From the NCBI GenBank assembly GCA_016875795.1, contig VGOU01000004.1, positions 1 through 38,465 of the forward strand: a stretch of 38,465 nt of DNA. Direction: 5' to 3'. Position numbers and translations under genes: made by a program. This DNA is from Chloroflexota bacterium (GTDB taxonomy: Bacteria; Chloroflexota; Limnocylindria; P2-11E). Shown piece by piece: positions 7,890 to 16,107 of this stretch. The notes below the pieces were generated by a model, which saw only the letters and a program-made list of their open reading frames with translations, did no database searches and was not told where the DNA came from. The number at the start of each line of letters is the position of its first letter. The first letter of the stretch is position 1.

Positions 7890-8899
7890 TGTCCCCGTCC
7901 GACCGCGTCCGGCCCGGCGGGGTCGGCGTCATCGGAGTCGGCCGGTACGTTCCGGAGAAGCTCGTGACGAACGAGCAGGTCGCGGCGTGGACCGGGATGA
8001 GCGCGGCGGCGATCGAGGAGAAGACGGGGATCCGCGCGCGCTATGTCGCCGCGGACGGCGAAACGGCCTCCGCGATGGCGGCCACCGCGGCGTCCCAGGC
8101 GCTCGAGACGGCCGGTGTGGATCCAGCGCGGTTGGGGATCATCGTCGCCTGCACGTTCACGGGCGACTACGTCTATCCGGCGATGGCCTGTCGGCTCCAG
8201 CAGCTGATCGGCGCGCGGAGCGCGGGGGCCTTCGACCTCATGGCGAACTGCACCGGCTTCCAGGTGGGTCTCGACATGGTCGCGAGCCGGATGATGGTCG
8301 ACCCGACGATCGACCACGCGCTCGTCGTGGGCGCCGCGCTCCAATCGCGCTTCATCGACTGGTCCGACGCGGACTCCGCGATCTACTTCGGCGATGGCGC
8401 GAGTGCCGCCGTGCTCGGCCGCGTGCCGGAGGGGTACGGGATCATCGCGTCAGACGTCTACACCAATCCCGCGGCGTTCGAGTCCGTGCGGCTGCGCGGG
8501 GGCGGCTCGAGCCATCCGCTGCGCCCCGACAACATCTCGCAGGGCCTGCAGTACTACGAGGTGGACGGCCTCGAGGTGTGGAAGCAAGTCGTCCGCTACC
8601 AGCCGCAGAACATCCGCCGCGCGCTCGAGAAGGCCGGCATGACGACGGACGACGTCGATGTGTTCATCTTCCACCAGGCTAATCTTCGGCTCATCGAGTA
8701 CCTCATGGGGAAGATGAGGAAGCCGATGTCCATGACATACACGAACGTCGCCGCGATCGGGAACACGGCCGACGCCTCCATCGGTCTCGCGCTCTGCGAC
8801 GCGGTCCGGGCGGGCGCGATCCGCCGCGACGACATCGTCGCGGTCTCGGGGGTGGGCGCCGGATTCACCTTCGGGACCTCCGTCCTCCGCTGGTACTGA
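7889..8899 (+). CDS. 3-oxoacyl-ACP synthase III (KAS III/FabH-like)
   Basis: This is a thiolase-fold enzyme of 336 residues. GVIGVGRYVPEKLVTNEQ opens the protein, EEKTGIRARY follows, and the Cys-His-Asn triad is intact: C121 (MANCTGFQ), H262 (IFHQAN) and N292 (AIGNTAD). The GVGAGFTFGTSVLRW end is typical. FabH condenses an acyl-CoA starter with malonyl-ACP. KAS III-like homologues in antibiotic loci can instead transfer an acyl group to a sugar oxygen or amine, so either chain extension or acyl transfer is possible. ATG 7889 shares one base with the preceding stop (TGATG). Its place between two ACPs inside a Pse locus argues against housekeeping fatty-acid synthesis. Confidence 0.9.
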   Translation: MSPSDRVRPGGVGVIGVGRYVPEKLVTNEQVAAWTGMSAAAIEEKTGIRARYVAADGETASAMAATAASQALETAGVDPARLGIIVACTFTGDYVYPAMACRLQQLIGARSAGAFDLMANCTGFQVGLDMVASRMMVDPTIDHALVVGAALQSRFIDWSDADSAIYFGDGASAAVLGRVPEGYGIIASDVYTNPAAFESVRLRGGGSSHPLRPDNISQGLQYYEVDGLEVWKQVVRYQPQNIRRALEKAGMTTDDVDVFIFHQANLRLIEYLMGKMRKPMSMTYTNVAAIGNTADASIGLALCDAVRAGAIRRDDIVAVSGVGAGFTFGTSVLRWY

Positions 8900-8905
8900 C
8901 GGGGA

Positions 8906-10099
8906 GTGGGAGCGCAGCGCGGATTCGACGAGATCCAGGTCGGCGACCACGCCACGCTCGAACGCGTCATCACCGCCGCGGACGTGTCCGCGTTCGCCGA
9001 CCTCTCGGGGGACCGCAATCCCCTCCACGTCGACCCCGGGTACGCGCGCCTGACCGAATTCGGCCGTCCGGTCGTGCACGGCATGCTCTCGGCCTCGTTC
9101 ATCTCGACCCTGATCGGCATGCATCTGCCGGGTCCCGGTGCGCTCTGGACCAGTCAGACGCTCAACTTCAGGGCGCCGGCGTTCGTCGGAGACGCCGTCA
9201 CCGTGCGTGGGGAGGTCCGCCAGAAGGTCGTCGCCGCGCGACTCCTCCTCATCGACATCACGGTCACCACGGCGGCAGGGACCGTCATCGTGGACGGTCA
9301 GGCAACGGTGAAGGTGATCGATACAGTCAGGCGGACGGACATGGAGCAGGGGACCGGGAAGCGCACGATCGTGGTCACCGGCGGCGCCGGCGGTATCGGC
9401 GGCGCGATCTGCCGCGCCCTCGGCGCACAGGGCCACGATGTCGTGGTCAACTACCGCTCGAACGGCGATGCGGCGGCGAACGTCGCCGCCGAGGTCGCGG
9501 CCGCCGGCGGACGTGCCATCACGGTGGCCGGCGATGTGAGCGACCCGGGCGCCGCGTCGGAGCTGTTCGGGCGGGCGCGCGCCGACTTCGGCCGCGTCGA
9601 CGGGTTCGTCCACGCGGCCGGGCCGGGCAACGCACCGATGACGTTCGAGGCCCTCGCCTGGTCTGACGTTCGCGAGCAGGTCGAGGTCCACATCGGCGGC
9701 GCGTTCAACTGCGCCAAGGCCGCGCTGCCCTTCATGCTCGAAGCGGGCGGAGGCTCGATCGTCGTCATCGGCTCGATCTACGCGGACGGCGTGCCTCCTG
9801 CGCAGCAGCTTCGGTACGCGGTCGCGAAGGCGGGCCTCGCCGCGTTCGCGCGTTCGCTCGCCGTCGAGCTCGGGCCGAAGCGGATCAGGGTGAACGTCGT
9901 CTCCCCAGGAATGACGATGACCAGGATGATCGAAGCACTACCGGAAAAGGCGAAGATGCTTGCGAAAGCGCAGACCCCGCTCCGTCAGCTCGCCGATCCG
10001 CGCGACGTCGCGCAGGCCGTAGCGTTCCTCCTCGGCCCCTCAGCGGGTCACATCACGGGTGAGACGCTTCGCGTCTGCGGCGGCATCGCCATGATCTGA
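8906..10099 (+). CDS. MaoC-like hydratase fused to FabG-like ketoreductase
   Basis: This is a two-domain protein of 397 residues. Residues 1 to about 140 are a hot-dog MaoC/(R)-hydratase domain with D36 and H41 in DRNPLHVD, then GRPVVHGML. After a short hydrophilic linker, residues 151-397 form a FabG-like SDR with VTGGAGGIGGAICRAL, S290, Y304 and K308 (YAVAK), and ITGETLRVCGG. The two activities are consecutive: reduction of a 3-ketoacyl thioester and reversible dehydration or hydration of the 3-hydroxyacyl product. An in-frame ATG at codon 146 could produce a free SDR domain. GTG 8906 is seven bases after the KAS III stop, so the three steps of an elongation round are adjacent. Confidence 0.85.
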   Translation: MGAQRGFDEIQVGDHATLERVITAADVSAFADLSGDRNPLHVDPGYARLTEFGRPVVHGMLSASFISTLIGMHLPGPGALWTSQTLNFRAPAFVGDAVTVRGEVRQKVVAARLLLIDITVTTAAGTVIVDGQATVKVIDTVRRTDMEQGTGKRTIVVTGGAGGIGGAICRALGAQGHDVVVNYRSNGDAAANVAAEVAAAGGRAITVAGDVSDPGAASELFGRARADFGRVDGFVHAAGPGNAPMTFEALAWSDVREQVEVHIGGAFNCAKAALPFMLEAGGGSIVVIGSIYADGVPPAQQLRYAVAKAGLAAFARSLAVELGPKRIRVNVVSPGMTMTRMIEALPEKAKMLAKAQTPLRQLADPRDVAQAVAFLLGPSAGHITGETLRVCGGIAMI

Positions 10100-10110
10100 G
10101 GCGGGCTCGT

Positions 10111-11040
10111 ATGAGCACGGCCGTGAGCGACCATCCGAACGTCGCCAGGATCATCGAGATCATCGGGAGACAGAACCCCCTGCAGAGGAAGCGGATCTCG
10201 GCCTTCGTCTCGACCCAGGGGTCCGAGTACTGGGAGTTCGCGGAATCGCTCAGCCGGACGCTCAACGAACGTCTTCTCCGGTCGGACGAGAGCGCACAGG
10301 AAGCGGCGCGCTCCTACAACAGGATGTGCATGGACTTCGTGAACGAGCAGATCCGCTTCAAGAAGACGGGCCGATACTCGCTCGACGACGCGGCGGTGGC
10401 GCATGACGAGGTGTACAGCCGCCCTGACGTGATGCGCTACTACATGATCGGTCTGCTCCTGTCATACATGTTCTGGCCGAACCACTACGCGATGCTCCGC
10501 TTCCTCGACGAGCACCTTCGTACCCGCGCGATCGCGAAGTACCTGGAGATCGCACCGGGCCACGGACTGTTCACCGCTCGCGCCGTGCGGAGATCGCCGC
10601 GGCTCCGCGGCATGCTCGTGGACATCAGCCCGACCGCTCTCGAGGTGTCGCGGAGCATCCTCGAGGCCTTCGAAGTCGACCTGAGCCGTCTGGACGTCGT
10701 GCGCGGGGACTTCCTCGAGGTCGACCTCGGCGAGACGGAGTTCGACTTCATCTCGATGGGTGAGGTCCTCGAGCACGTGAACGAGGCGGACGTCCTGCTC
10801 GCCCGCGCCGCGCGGCTGCTCACTCCGGATGGCGCGATCTTCATGACGACCTGCGCGAACTGCCCGGCCCTTGACCACGTCTACCACTTCCACAACGTGA
10901 GGGAGATAAGGGAGCTCATCGCGAAGGCTGGCCTCGCGATCGGGGCCGAGATGGCGTTGCCCTCCGAGCCGTTCCCCGAGGAGGTCTGGGAGCGCGAGCT
11001 CGTCACGATCAACTATTGCTGCATCCTCACGCCGGCATGA
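10111..11040 (+). CDS. SAM-dependent class I methyltransferase
   Basis: This is a 309-residue protein. An N-terminal helical region of roughly 140 residues precedes a Rossmann methyltransferase domain with motif I YLEIAPGHGLFTARA, an acidic end to strand 2 (MLVDISPTALEVS), and SMGEVLEHVNEADVLLARA, which resembles UbiG/methyltransferase type 11/12 motif IV. The ATG has a GAGG site nine bases upstream. It overlaps the FkbH homologue (ATGA at 11037). In the FK520 and related pathways a methyltransferase acts on the FkbH-derived glyceryl-ACP intermediate, so O-methylation of an ACP-bound hydroxyacyl group is an attractive guess. Sugar methylation is an alternative; substrate not determined. Confidence 0.82.
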   Translation: MSTAVSDHPNVARIIEIIGRQNPLQRKRISAFVSTQGSEYWEFAESLSRTLNERLLRSDESAQEAARSYNRMCMDFVNEQIRFKKTGRYSLDDAAVAHDEVYSRPDVMRYYMIGLLLSYMFWPNHYAMLRFLDEHLRTRAIAKYLEIAPGHGLFTARAVRRSPRLRGMLVDISPTALEVSRSILEAFEVDLSRLDVVRGDFLEVDLGETEFDFISMGEVLEHVNEADVLLARAARLLTPDGAIFMTTCANCPALDHVYHFHNVREIRELIAKAGLAIGAEMALPSEPFPEEVWERELVTINYCCILTPA

Positions 11041-12878
11041 GCCCTTCTGAGCCCGACACGCGCGATGCCGTCCGCGTCGCGCTCGACCGGGTCCGGACCG
11101 ACGGCACCTACACGGCGTACCTTGCCGCGCAGAACGCGCTCGCGGCCGACCCGAGCGGGGAGCCCGTCCGGATCGCCGTGCTGCGCAACTTCACGGTGGA
11201 GCCGATCCTCCCGGTCCTGGAGGTGGAGCTCGCGCTCAGCGGCCTGAAGGCGAGCATGTACGTCGGCGACTTCGACGCCGTCGCCGCCGACGCGCTCGAC
11301 CCGGACGGCGGCCTCGCCCGTTCATCACCTGATGTCGTGATCCTCGCCCTGTGGCTGGAAGGCCTCGCTCCCCGCCTGGTCGGCCGCTTCCCGTCTCTCA
11401 CGGATGACGAGGTGGCGGCAGAGACCCAGCGCGTCGTCGGATACGTGCGCGACATGCTCGTCGGAGTGCGCCGGTCGACGAACGCGCCGATCATCGTGAA
11501 CAACTTCCCGCTGCTCGGTCGGCCGGCCCTGGGGATCCTCGACGCGCAGGGCGAGGCCTCGCAGCATGGTTCGATCCTCGCCATCGGACGCGGCCTGCTC
11601 GGCGTTGCCCGAGACATGCCGGATGTCTTCATCGCCGACCATCTCTCCGTCTTCGCGAACGTCGGCAGCAGCGACGGGTTCGATCGGAAGAAGTGGCTAC
11701 ACCGGCGCAGCCCGGTCGGTACGGTCGCGCTCGCACCGCTCGGGCGGGAGTACGCCCGGATCATCCGGGCGCTGCGCGGACGTGTTCGCAAGTGCGTGGT
11801 CGTCGACTGCGACGACACGCTCTGGGGCGGCGTCGTCGGCGAGGATGGACCCCACGGGCTCGCGCTCGGCGAGGGCCCCGGAGCGGCGTACACCGCGCTG
11901 CAGCGCGAGCTGCTGAATCTGCACGACCGCGGCGTTCTCCTCGCCGTCTGCACGAAGAACAACGAGGCCGACGTCCTCGAAGTCCTCGACGGTCATCCCG
12001 AGATGCTCGTCAGGCGCTCGCACCTTGCGGCGTACCGGATCAACTGGGACGACAAGGCCTCGAACCTGCGTGCCATCGCGTCGGAGCTGAACATCGGTCT
12101 CGACAGCATGGTGTTCGTCGACGACTCCGCGTTCGAGTGTGGGCTCGTGCGCGAGAGCCTGCCCGAGGTAGCGGTCATACATCTCGACCCCGCAAAGGGA
12201 GACCTCGCGACCCAGCTGACCGACCCAGGATGGTTCGATGCGCTCATCACTTCGAGCGAGGACGCGCTGCGGACGGCCCACTTCAGGGCGGAGGCGACGC
12301 GGCGCGACATCCAGAGCGCGGCGTCTTCGCTCGACGAGTACCTGGAGCACCTCGGGATGGTCGCGGAGATCGAGCCGGCATCCGACGCCACGATCCCCCG
12401 GATCGCCCAGCTCACACAGAAGACGAACCAGTTCAACCTCACGACCCGCAGGTACACTGAGGCGGATATCCGACGCTACGCGGAGTCGCCGTCTGCCGAA
12501 GTCCTTTCGATGCGCCTTCGCGACAAGGTCGCGGACCTCGGGATCATCGCGGTCGCGATCGTGCGTTATGCAGGGGAGATGGCCGAGATAGATTCGTTCC
12601 TGATGAGCTGCCGCGCGCTCGGCCGTGGCGCAGAACGTGTCCTGTTCGACGAGGTGTGCCGTCGCGCGCGTGAGCGCGGATGCACGCGGATCGGCGGCGT
12701 GTACCTGCGCACGCCCAAGAACGAGCAGGTGGCCGGGTTCTACCCATCGGTCGGCCTCGGCGCTGAGCCGGCGGACGGACCCGGTGTCCGCTTCGCGGCC
12801 GAGATCGCCGGGGTGCGGGCGGCACCGTCGCACATCAACGTCGTACGCGGGCGGCACGCCGAAGTGGTCTCGTCATGA
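11037..12878 (+). CDS. FkbH-like HAD-IIIC protein (glyceryl-ACP synthase family)
   Basis: This is a 613-residue three-part protein. The N-terminal ~220 residues look like the SGNH-like region of FkbH homologues, the middle is a HAD-IIIC domain with VVVDCDDTLWGGVVGEDG (D257, D259), VCTKNNEADV and VFVDDSAFECG, and the C terminus is GNAT-like (TQKTNQFNLTTRRY, FLMSCRALGRGAE). Characterised family members take D-1,3-bisphosphoglycerate and load a glyceryl group on an ACP; homologues in surface-glycan loci are thought to make hydroxyacyl-ACP for N-acylation of sugars. It is coupled to a methyltransferase upstream and an ACP downstream, both by ATGA overlaps, which is the FkbH-ACP arrangement. The cargo here is inferred and not proven. 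Confidence 0.9.
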   Translation: MSPSEPDTRDAVRVALDRVRTDGTYTAYLAAQNALAADPSGEPVRIAVLRNFTVEPILPVLEVELALSGLKASMYVGDFDAVAADALDPDGGLARSSPDVVILALWLEGLAPRLVGRFPSLTDDEVAAETQRVVGYVRDMLVGVRRSTNAPIIVNNFPLLGRPALGILDAQGEASQHGSILAIGRGLLGVARDMPDVFIADHLSVFANVGSSDGFDRKKWLHRRSPVGTVALAPLGREYARIIRALRGRVRKCVVVDCDDTLWGGVVGEDGPHGLALGEGPGAAYTALQRELLNLHDRGVLLAVCTKNNEADVLEVLDGHPEMLVRRSHLAAYRINWDDKASNLRAIASELNIGLDSMVFVDDSAFECGLVRESLPEVAVIHLDPAKGDLATQLTDPGWFDALITSSEDALRTAHFRAEATRRDIQSAASSLDEYLEHLGMVAEIEPASDATIPRIAQLTQKTNQFNLTTRRYTEADIRRYAESPSAEVLSMRLRDKVADLGIIAVAIVRYAGEMAEIDSFLMSCRALGRGAERVLFDEVCRRARERGCTRIGGVYLRTPKNEQVAGFYPSVGLGAEPADGPGVRFAAEIAGVRAAPSHINVVRGRHAEVVSS

Positions 12879-13120
12879 GAGCTGCGGAGACGCAGCTGAA
12901 GGAGGTGCTTTCCGACGTGTTCGGGGTCGAGCCGTCGGCGATCGACGACGAGGCCTCTGTTGACACGATCGAGAAGTGGGACTCGCTGAACCACCTCAAG
13001 CTCGTCCTTGCCCTCGAAGAGCGATTCGGGGTCAGCCTGAACGAGGAGCAGATCACCGAGATGCTCAACTACCCCCTGGTGAAGGCGGTGCTCGAGGAGC
13101 ACGGGGTCGAGTTCAGCTAG
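12875..13120 (+). CDS. Acyl carrier protein (partner of FkbH-like protein)
   Basis: This is an 81-residue ACP. The phosphopantetheine site is S37 in EKWDSLNHLKLVLALEERF, the classic WDS(L)xH form, followed by the acidic helix II and a short C-terminal helix. It overlaps the FkbH-like stop (ATGA at 12875), so the two are translationally coupled and likely work as donor enzyme and carrier. It also lies six bases before the ANL ligase, which could load or unload it. It differs clearly from the ACP at 6230, so the locus has two separate carriers. Confidence 0.92.
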   Translation: MRAAETQLKEVLSDVFGVEPSAIDDEASVDTIEKWDSLNHLKLVLALEERFGVSLNEEQITEMLNYPLVKAVLEEHGVEFS

Positions 13121-13126
13121 CCGGCG

Positions 13127-14488
13127 ATGACCGCCGTCGGAACGTACCTCGAGCGGTTGCAGGCGGGTGGCCCCGCGCCCGCGGTCCACGAAGCCGGGGT
13201 CGAGCACAGTTACCACCAGCTGATGGAGCGCGCCGACCAGTGGTCCGGCGTGCTCGAGGGCCACGGGATCGGCGGCGGATCGGTCTGCGCGTTCGTCGGG
13301 GATCACTCCCTCGACACGATCGCGCTCCTCCTCGCGCTCATTCGGCGGCGCGCCGTCGCGGTCCCGTTCACGCCGGCGTCCCGCGGCGAGATGGCGAGAT
13401 GCCTCGGCATCGCCGGGGCCCGATCGCTCGTCGAGCCCGACGGGTCCGGTCGTTGGCGCGTCAGGCCCACGGATGTCACCTCGACGAATCCGCTCATCGA
13501 CTCGTTCCGCGCGGCGGACGAGCCCGGTCTCGTCGTGTTCACGTCGGGCTCGACGGGAGAACCGAAGGGCATCCTGCACAGCTTCGAACGGGTCCTCCGG
13601 AAGTTCGTCGCGGCGCGCGAGGCGCATCGCACCGTGCTGTTCCTTCTGCTCGATCATTTCGGCGGCCTGAACACGCTCCTCGGCGTCTTCGCGAGCCTGG
13701 GTGTGGGGATCTGCCTGCGCGATCGTTCGCCGGCCGCGGTGTGCGACGCCATCGAGGTGGGGCGTGCCACGCTGCTGCCCACCACCCCGACGTTCCTCAA
13801 CCTGCTCATCACGTCGGGTGCCTATCGCGGGCGTGATCTCTCCTCGATCCGCCTGATCACGTATGGCACAGAGGTCATGCCTGAGGCGACGCTCGTGCGC
13901 GCGCGGGAGATCTTCCCGGCCGCGGAGCTGAAGCAGACGTACGGGCTGTCCGAGCTCGGCGTGCTCCGGTCGAAGTCGGAGGCGAGCGGTTCGACGTTCG
14001 TCCGGCTCGGCGGGCCCGGATTCGAAGTGAAGGTCGTCGACGGGACGCTCTGGGTCCGTTCCGAGGCGAACATGATCGGCTACCTGAACGCGCCGAGCCC
14101 GTTCGACGGCGAAGGCTGGCTGTGCACCGGCGACAGGGTCGAGCAGAAGGGTGAGCTCGTGCGCATCCTCGGCCGCGAGAGCGACGTCATCAACGTCGGA
14201 GGGCAGAAGGTGTTCCCGGCCGAGATCGAGAACGTCCTTCGCGAGGCCGCCCATGTGAGCGATGCCACGGTCCGCGCGGCGGCCCATCCGCTGCTCGGCT
14301 CGGTCGTACACGCGACGGTGACGCTCGAGCGTCCCGAGGATCCGGTCGCGCTCCGCGAGCGTCTGCGGCGCCACTGCGCGGCCCGGCTCGCGCGATACAA
14401 GGTCCCGGTGCGCATCGATGTCGCGGACGAGCTCCCAGTCAGTGAGCGATACAAGAAGATCCGCGACGCGCTCGCCGACCGGCCGTGA
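13127..14488 (+). CDS. ANL superfamily acyl-CoA/acyl-ACP ligase
   Basis: This is an AMP-forming ligase of 453 residues, shorter than most. The P-loop VFTSGSTGEPKG, the A5 motif KQTYGLSELG, LCTGD (A7) and GRESDVINVGGQKVFPAEIE (A8) are in order. K444 in SERYKKIR is the candidate A10 lysine. It would activate a free carboxylic acid as the acyl-AMP and pass it to a thiol, most likely the adjacent ACP. Vibrio cholerae O1 uses a ligase and carrier pair (RfbL, RfbK) in the proposed route to its tetronate amide, which is a useful precedent for acid activation in a sugar locus. Its acid is unknown here. It ends in a GTGA overlap with pseH. Confidence 0.88.
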   Translation: MTAVGTYLERLQAGGPAPAVHEAGVEHSYHQLMERADQWSGVLEGHGIGGGSVCAFVGDHSLDTIALLLALIRRRAVAVPFTPASRGEMARCLGIAGARSLVEPDGSGRWRVRPTDVTSTNPLIDSFRAADEPGLVVFTSGSTGEPKGILHSFERVLRKFVAAREAHRTVLFLLLDHFGGLNTLLGVFASLGVGICLRDRSPAAVCDAIEVGRATLLPTTPTFLNLLITSGAYRGRDLSSIRLITYGTEVMPEATLVRAREIFPAAELKQTYGLSELGVLRSKSEASGSTFVRLGGPGFEVKVVDGTLWVRSEANMIGYLNAPSPFDGEGWLCTGDRVEQKGELVRILGRESDVINVGGQKVFPAEIENVLREAAHVSDATVRAAAHPLLGSVVHATVTLERPEDPVALRERLRRHCAARLARYKVPVRIDVADELPVSERYKKIRDALADRP

Positions 14489-15036
14489 GCCCGGACGACC
14501 CCGTTCTCCGGTTCGCGCGTCTGCGAGAGGAGGATCTCGAGACCGTCCTGCGCTGGCGCACGCGCCCCGACATCGCGGCCACGATGATCACGGACATCGA
14601 GCCGGACATGGTCGAGCAGCGGCGATGGTTCGCGCGCATCTCACTGGATCCGACCGTTCGCTACTGGCTCATCCGCTGGAGCGGGCGGCCAGTCGGCGTC
14701 GTCAACCTGGCCGCGATCGACGAAGGTCATCGGCGCTGCAGCGCGGGCTACTACGTCGGAGAGCGGGACCTGATCCAGCTCGGGGCGCTCATCCCGCCGT
14801 ACGTGTACAATCACGTCTTCCGGGATCTCAGGATGAACAAGATCTATGGCGAGGTGATGGCCACGAACGCCGCCGCGCTCCGGATGCACGCCCTGCATGG
14901 TTACCGGCAGGTCGGGACGCTCCGCCAGCACGTGATGAAGCGGGGCCAGTTCGTGGACATGATCCTCATCGAGCTCCTCGCGGAGGACTGGCTCGCGCAG
15001 GAGCGATTCGCGCGGTACGTCGCCGTGTTCGAGTGA
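14485..15036 (+). CDS. pseH: Pseudaminic acid pathway N-acetyltransferase, PseH-like
   Basis: This is a GNAT of 183 residues. LRFARLREEDLETVLRWRT at the N terminus is characteristic of PseH, which acetylates the 4-amino group of UDP-4-amino-4,6-dideoxy-beta-L-AltNAc. NAAALRMHALHGYRQVG is the acyl-donor-binding region and the RGQFVDMILIELL end also fits PseH. It is coupled by GTGA to the acyl ligase, a notable link because it could receive an acyl group other than acetyl. Whether it prefers acetyl-CoA or an acyl-ACP cannot be read from the sequence. It converges with pseG with only ten bases between the two stops. Confidence 0.85.
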   Translation: MSPDDPVLRFARLREEDLETVLRWRTRPDIAATMITDIEPDMVEQRRWFARISLDPTVRYWLIRWSGRPVGVVNLAAIDEGHRRCSAGYYVGERDLIQLGALIPPYVYNHVFRDLRMNKIYGEVMATNAAALRMHALHGYRQVGTLRQHVMKRGQFVDMILIELLAEDWLAQERFARYVAVFE

Positions 15037-15046
15037 TCCACGCACG

Positions 15047-16078
15047 TCAGGCGTCGGCGAAGACGTCGAGGAGCGCCTCCCCGGATCGGCGCGGATCGAC
15101 GACAGCACCGGCGGCCTGAGCGAGCGCAGCGAGGCGGGCGCCGTCCCCGAGGAACGCCTCGATGCGGCTCGCATCGGCCCGGCCGATCCGGTCGCCCGGC
15201 CCGAGATACGCGCAGAGGCCGTCGCGATCGATAGCGGCAAGGAAGGCGGCCTGCGCCTCAGTCAGCGAGATCCCGAGGAAGGGGACCCGCATCCACATGA
15301 GCTCCCAGACGGTCGAGCCGCCGGCCGAGATCGCCGCATCAGCCGCGTCCATTTCCGCGGCCATGTCGTCAACGCTGCGCGCGAGGTCGAAGCGTCCCGG
15401 CTGCTCGCGCCCGAGCGCCCTGATGGCCTCGGGGACCTCGGTCAGGGGTCCGGCGATCACCCGGAAGCGCACCGAGCGAAGTCCGATCGCGTCCAGGACG
15501 GGCGCCAGCCGGGCGAGCGCATCGCGGGCGGCCGTCGCGCCGCCGCCGAGCGACACGAGGACCCGCCGTGGCGCTCCGGCGCGATCCACTCGCGGCGTCG
15601 CCCGGCGGAACTCCCGACGGAGCATGAGATACCGCGTGCCGAGACACCGCACCGTATGCGACGCCGTGGAGTACCGTGTGAGTTCGGCGCGATGATTCTG
15701 ATCGAGCAGTACATCACCGACGAAGTGGTGGACCGGACCGTCAGCCACGGACATCACCTTCGCTCCAGCGGCGCGCGCCGCGGCCTGGTAGTCCGTCGCG
15801 AACGCCGTTCCGTCGAGCACGATCCAGGCGGCACCGATCCGCTCGGCGATCGCGGTGAGGCCGCGCGCATCGTCGATCGAGCCCGTGACCATCGCGCGCG
15901 GGAGCTCGTGGATCTCCAGCTCGCGCACGAACGAGGGCAGCGTGGCCGGATCCGTCTGGGTCGCGAGATGCACCTGACGGCCATGATCCCGAAGAAGCTG
16001 ACCCAGAGCGGTCATGCGGCTTACGTGCCCCGAGCCGATCCGAGGCCCGGCGTCGGCGCGGATCAGGATCGGACGCAT
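15047..16078 (-). CDS. pseG: UDP-2,4-diacetamido-2,4,6-trideoxy-beta-L-altropyranose hydrolase, PseG
   Basis: This is a GT-B-like hydrolase of 343 residues that releases the free 2,4-diacylamino-trideoxy-L-altrose from UDP. RADAGPRIGSGHVSRMTALG holds the glycine-rich loop and the catalytic His of PseG; LGTRYLMLRREFRR, LVSLGGGATAARD and AISAGGSTVWELMWMRVPF follow, matching the UDP-binding C domain. The gene is on the minus strand while every other pse gene is on the plus strand. A strong GGAGGAGG site lies four bases before its ATG. The two neighbouring stops and starts are so close that no room exists for separate promoters outside coding sequence. Confidence 0.9.
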   Translation of the reverse strand: MRPILIRADAGPRIGSGHVSRMTALGQLLRDHGRQVHLATQTDPATLPSFVRELEIHELPRAMVTGSIDDARGLTAIAERIGAAWIVLDGTAFATDYQAAARAAGAKVMSVADGPVHHFVGDVLLDQNHRAELTRYSTASHTVRCLGTRYLMLRREFRRATPRVDRAGAPRRVLVSLGGGATAARDALARLAPVLDAIGLRSVRFRVIAGPLTEVPEAIRALGREQPGRFDLARSVDDMAAEMDAADAAISAGGSTVWELMWMRVPFLGISLTEAQAAFLAAIDRDGLCAYLGPGDRIGRADASRIEAFLGDGARLAALAQAAGAVVDPRRSGEALLDVFADA

Positions 16079-16107
16079 CGGTCCTCCTCCCGGAAGGGGG
16101 TCCGCTC
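16079..16107. promoter_or_regulatory. 29-base divergent gap with back-to-back ribosome binding sites
   Basis: This gap separates the pseG start (minus) from the pseI start (plus). On the minus strand GGAGGAGG (16083-16090) lies four bases from the pseG ATG. On the plus strand AAGGGGG (16094-16100) lies seven bases from the pseI ATG. There is no space for a promoter, so promoters for both genes, if any, must be inside the neighbouring gene. Confidence 0.6.
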
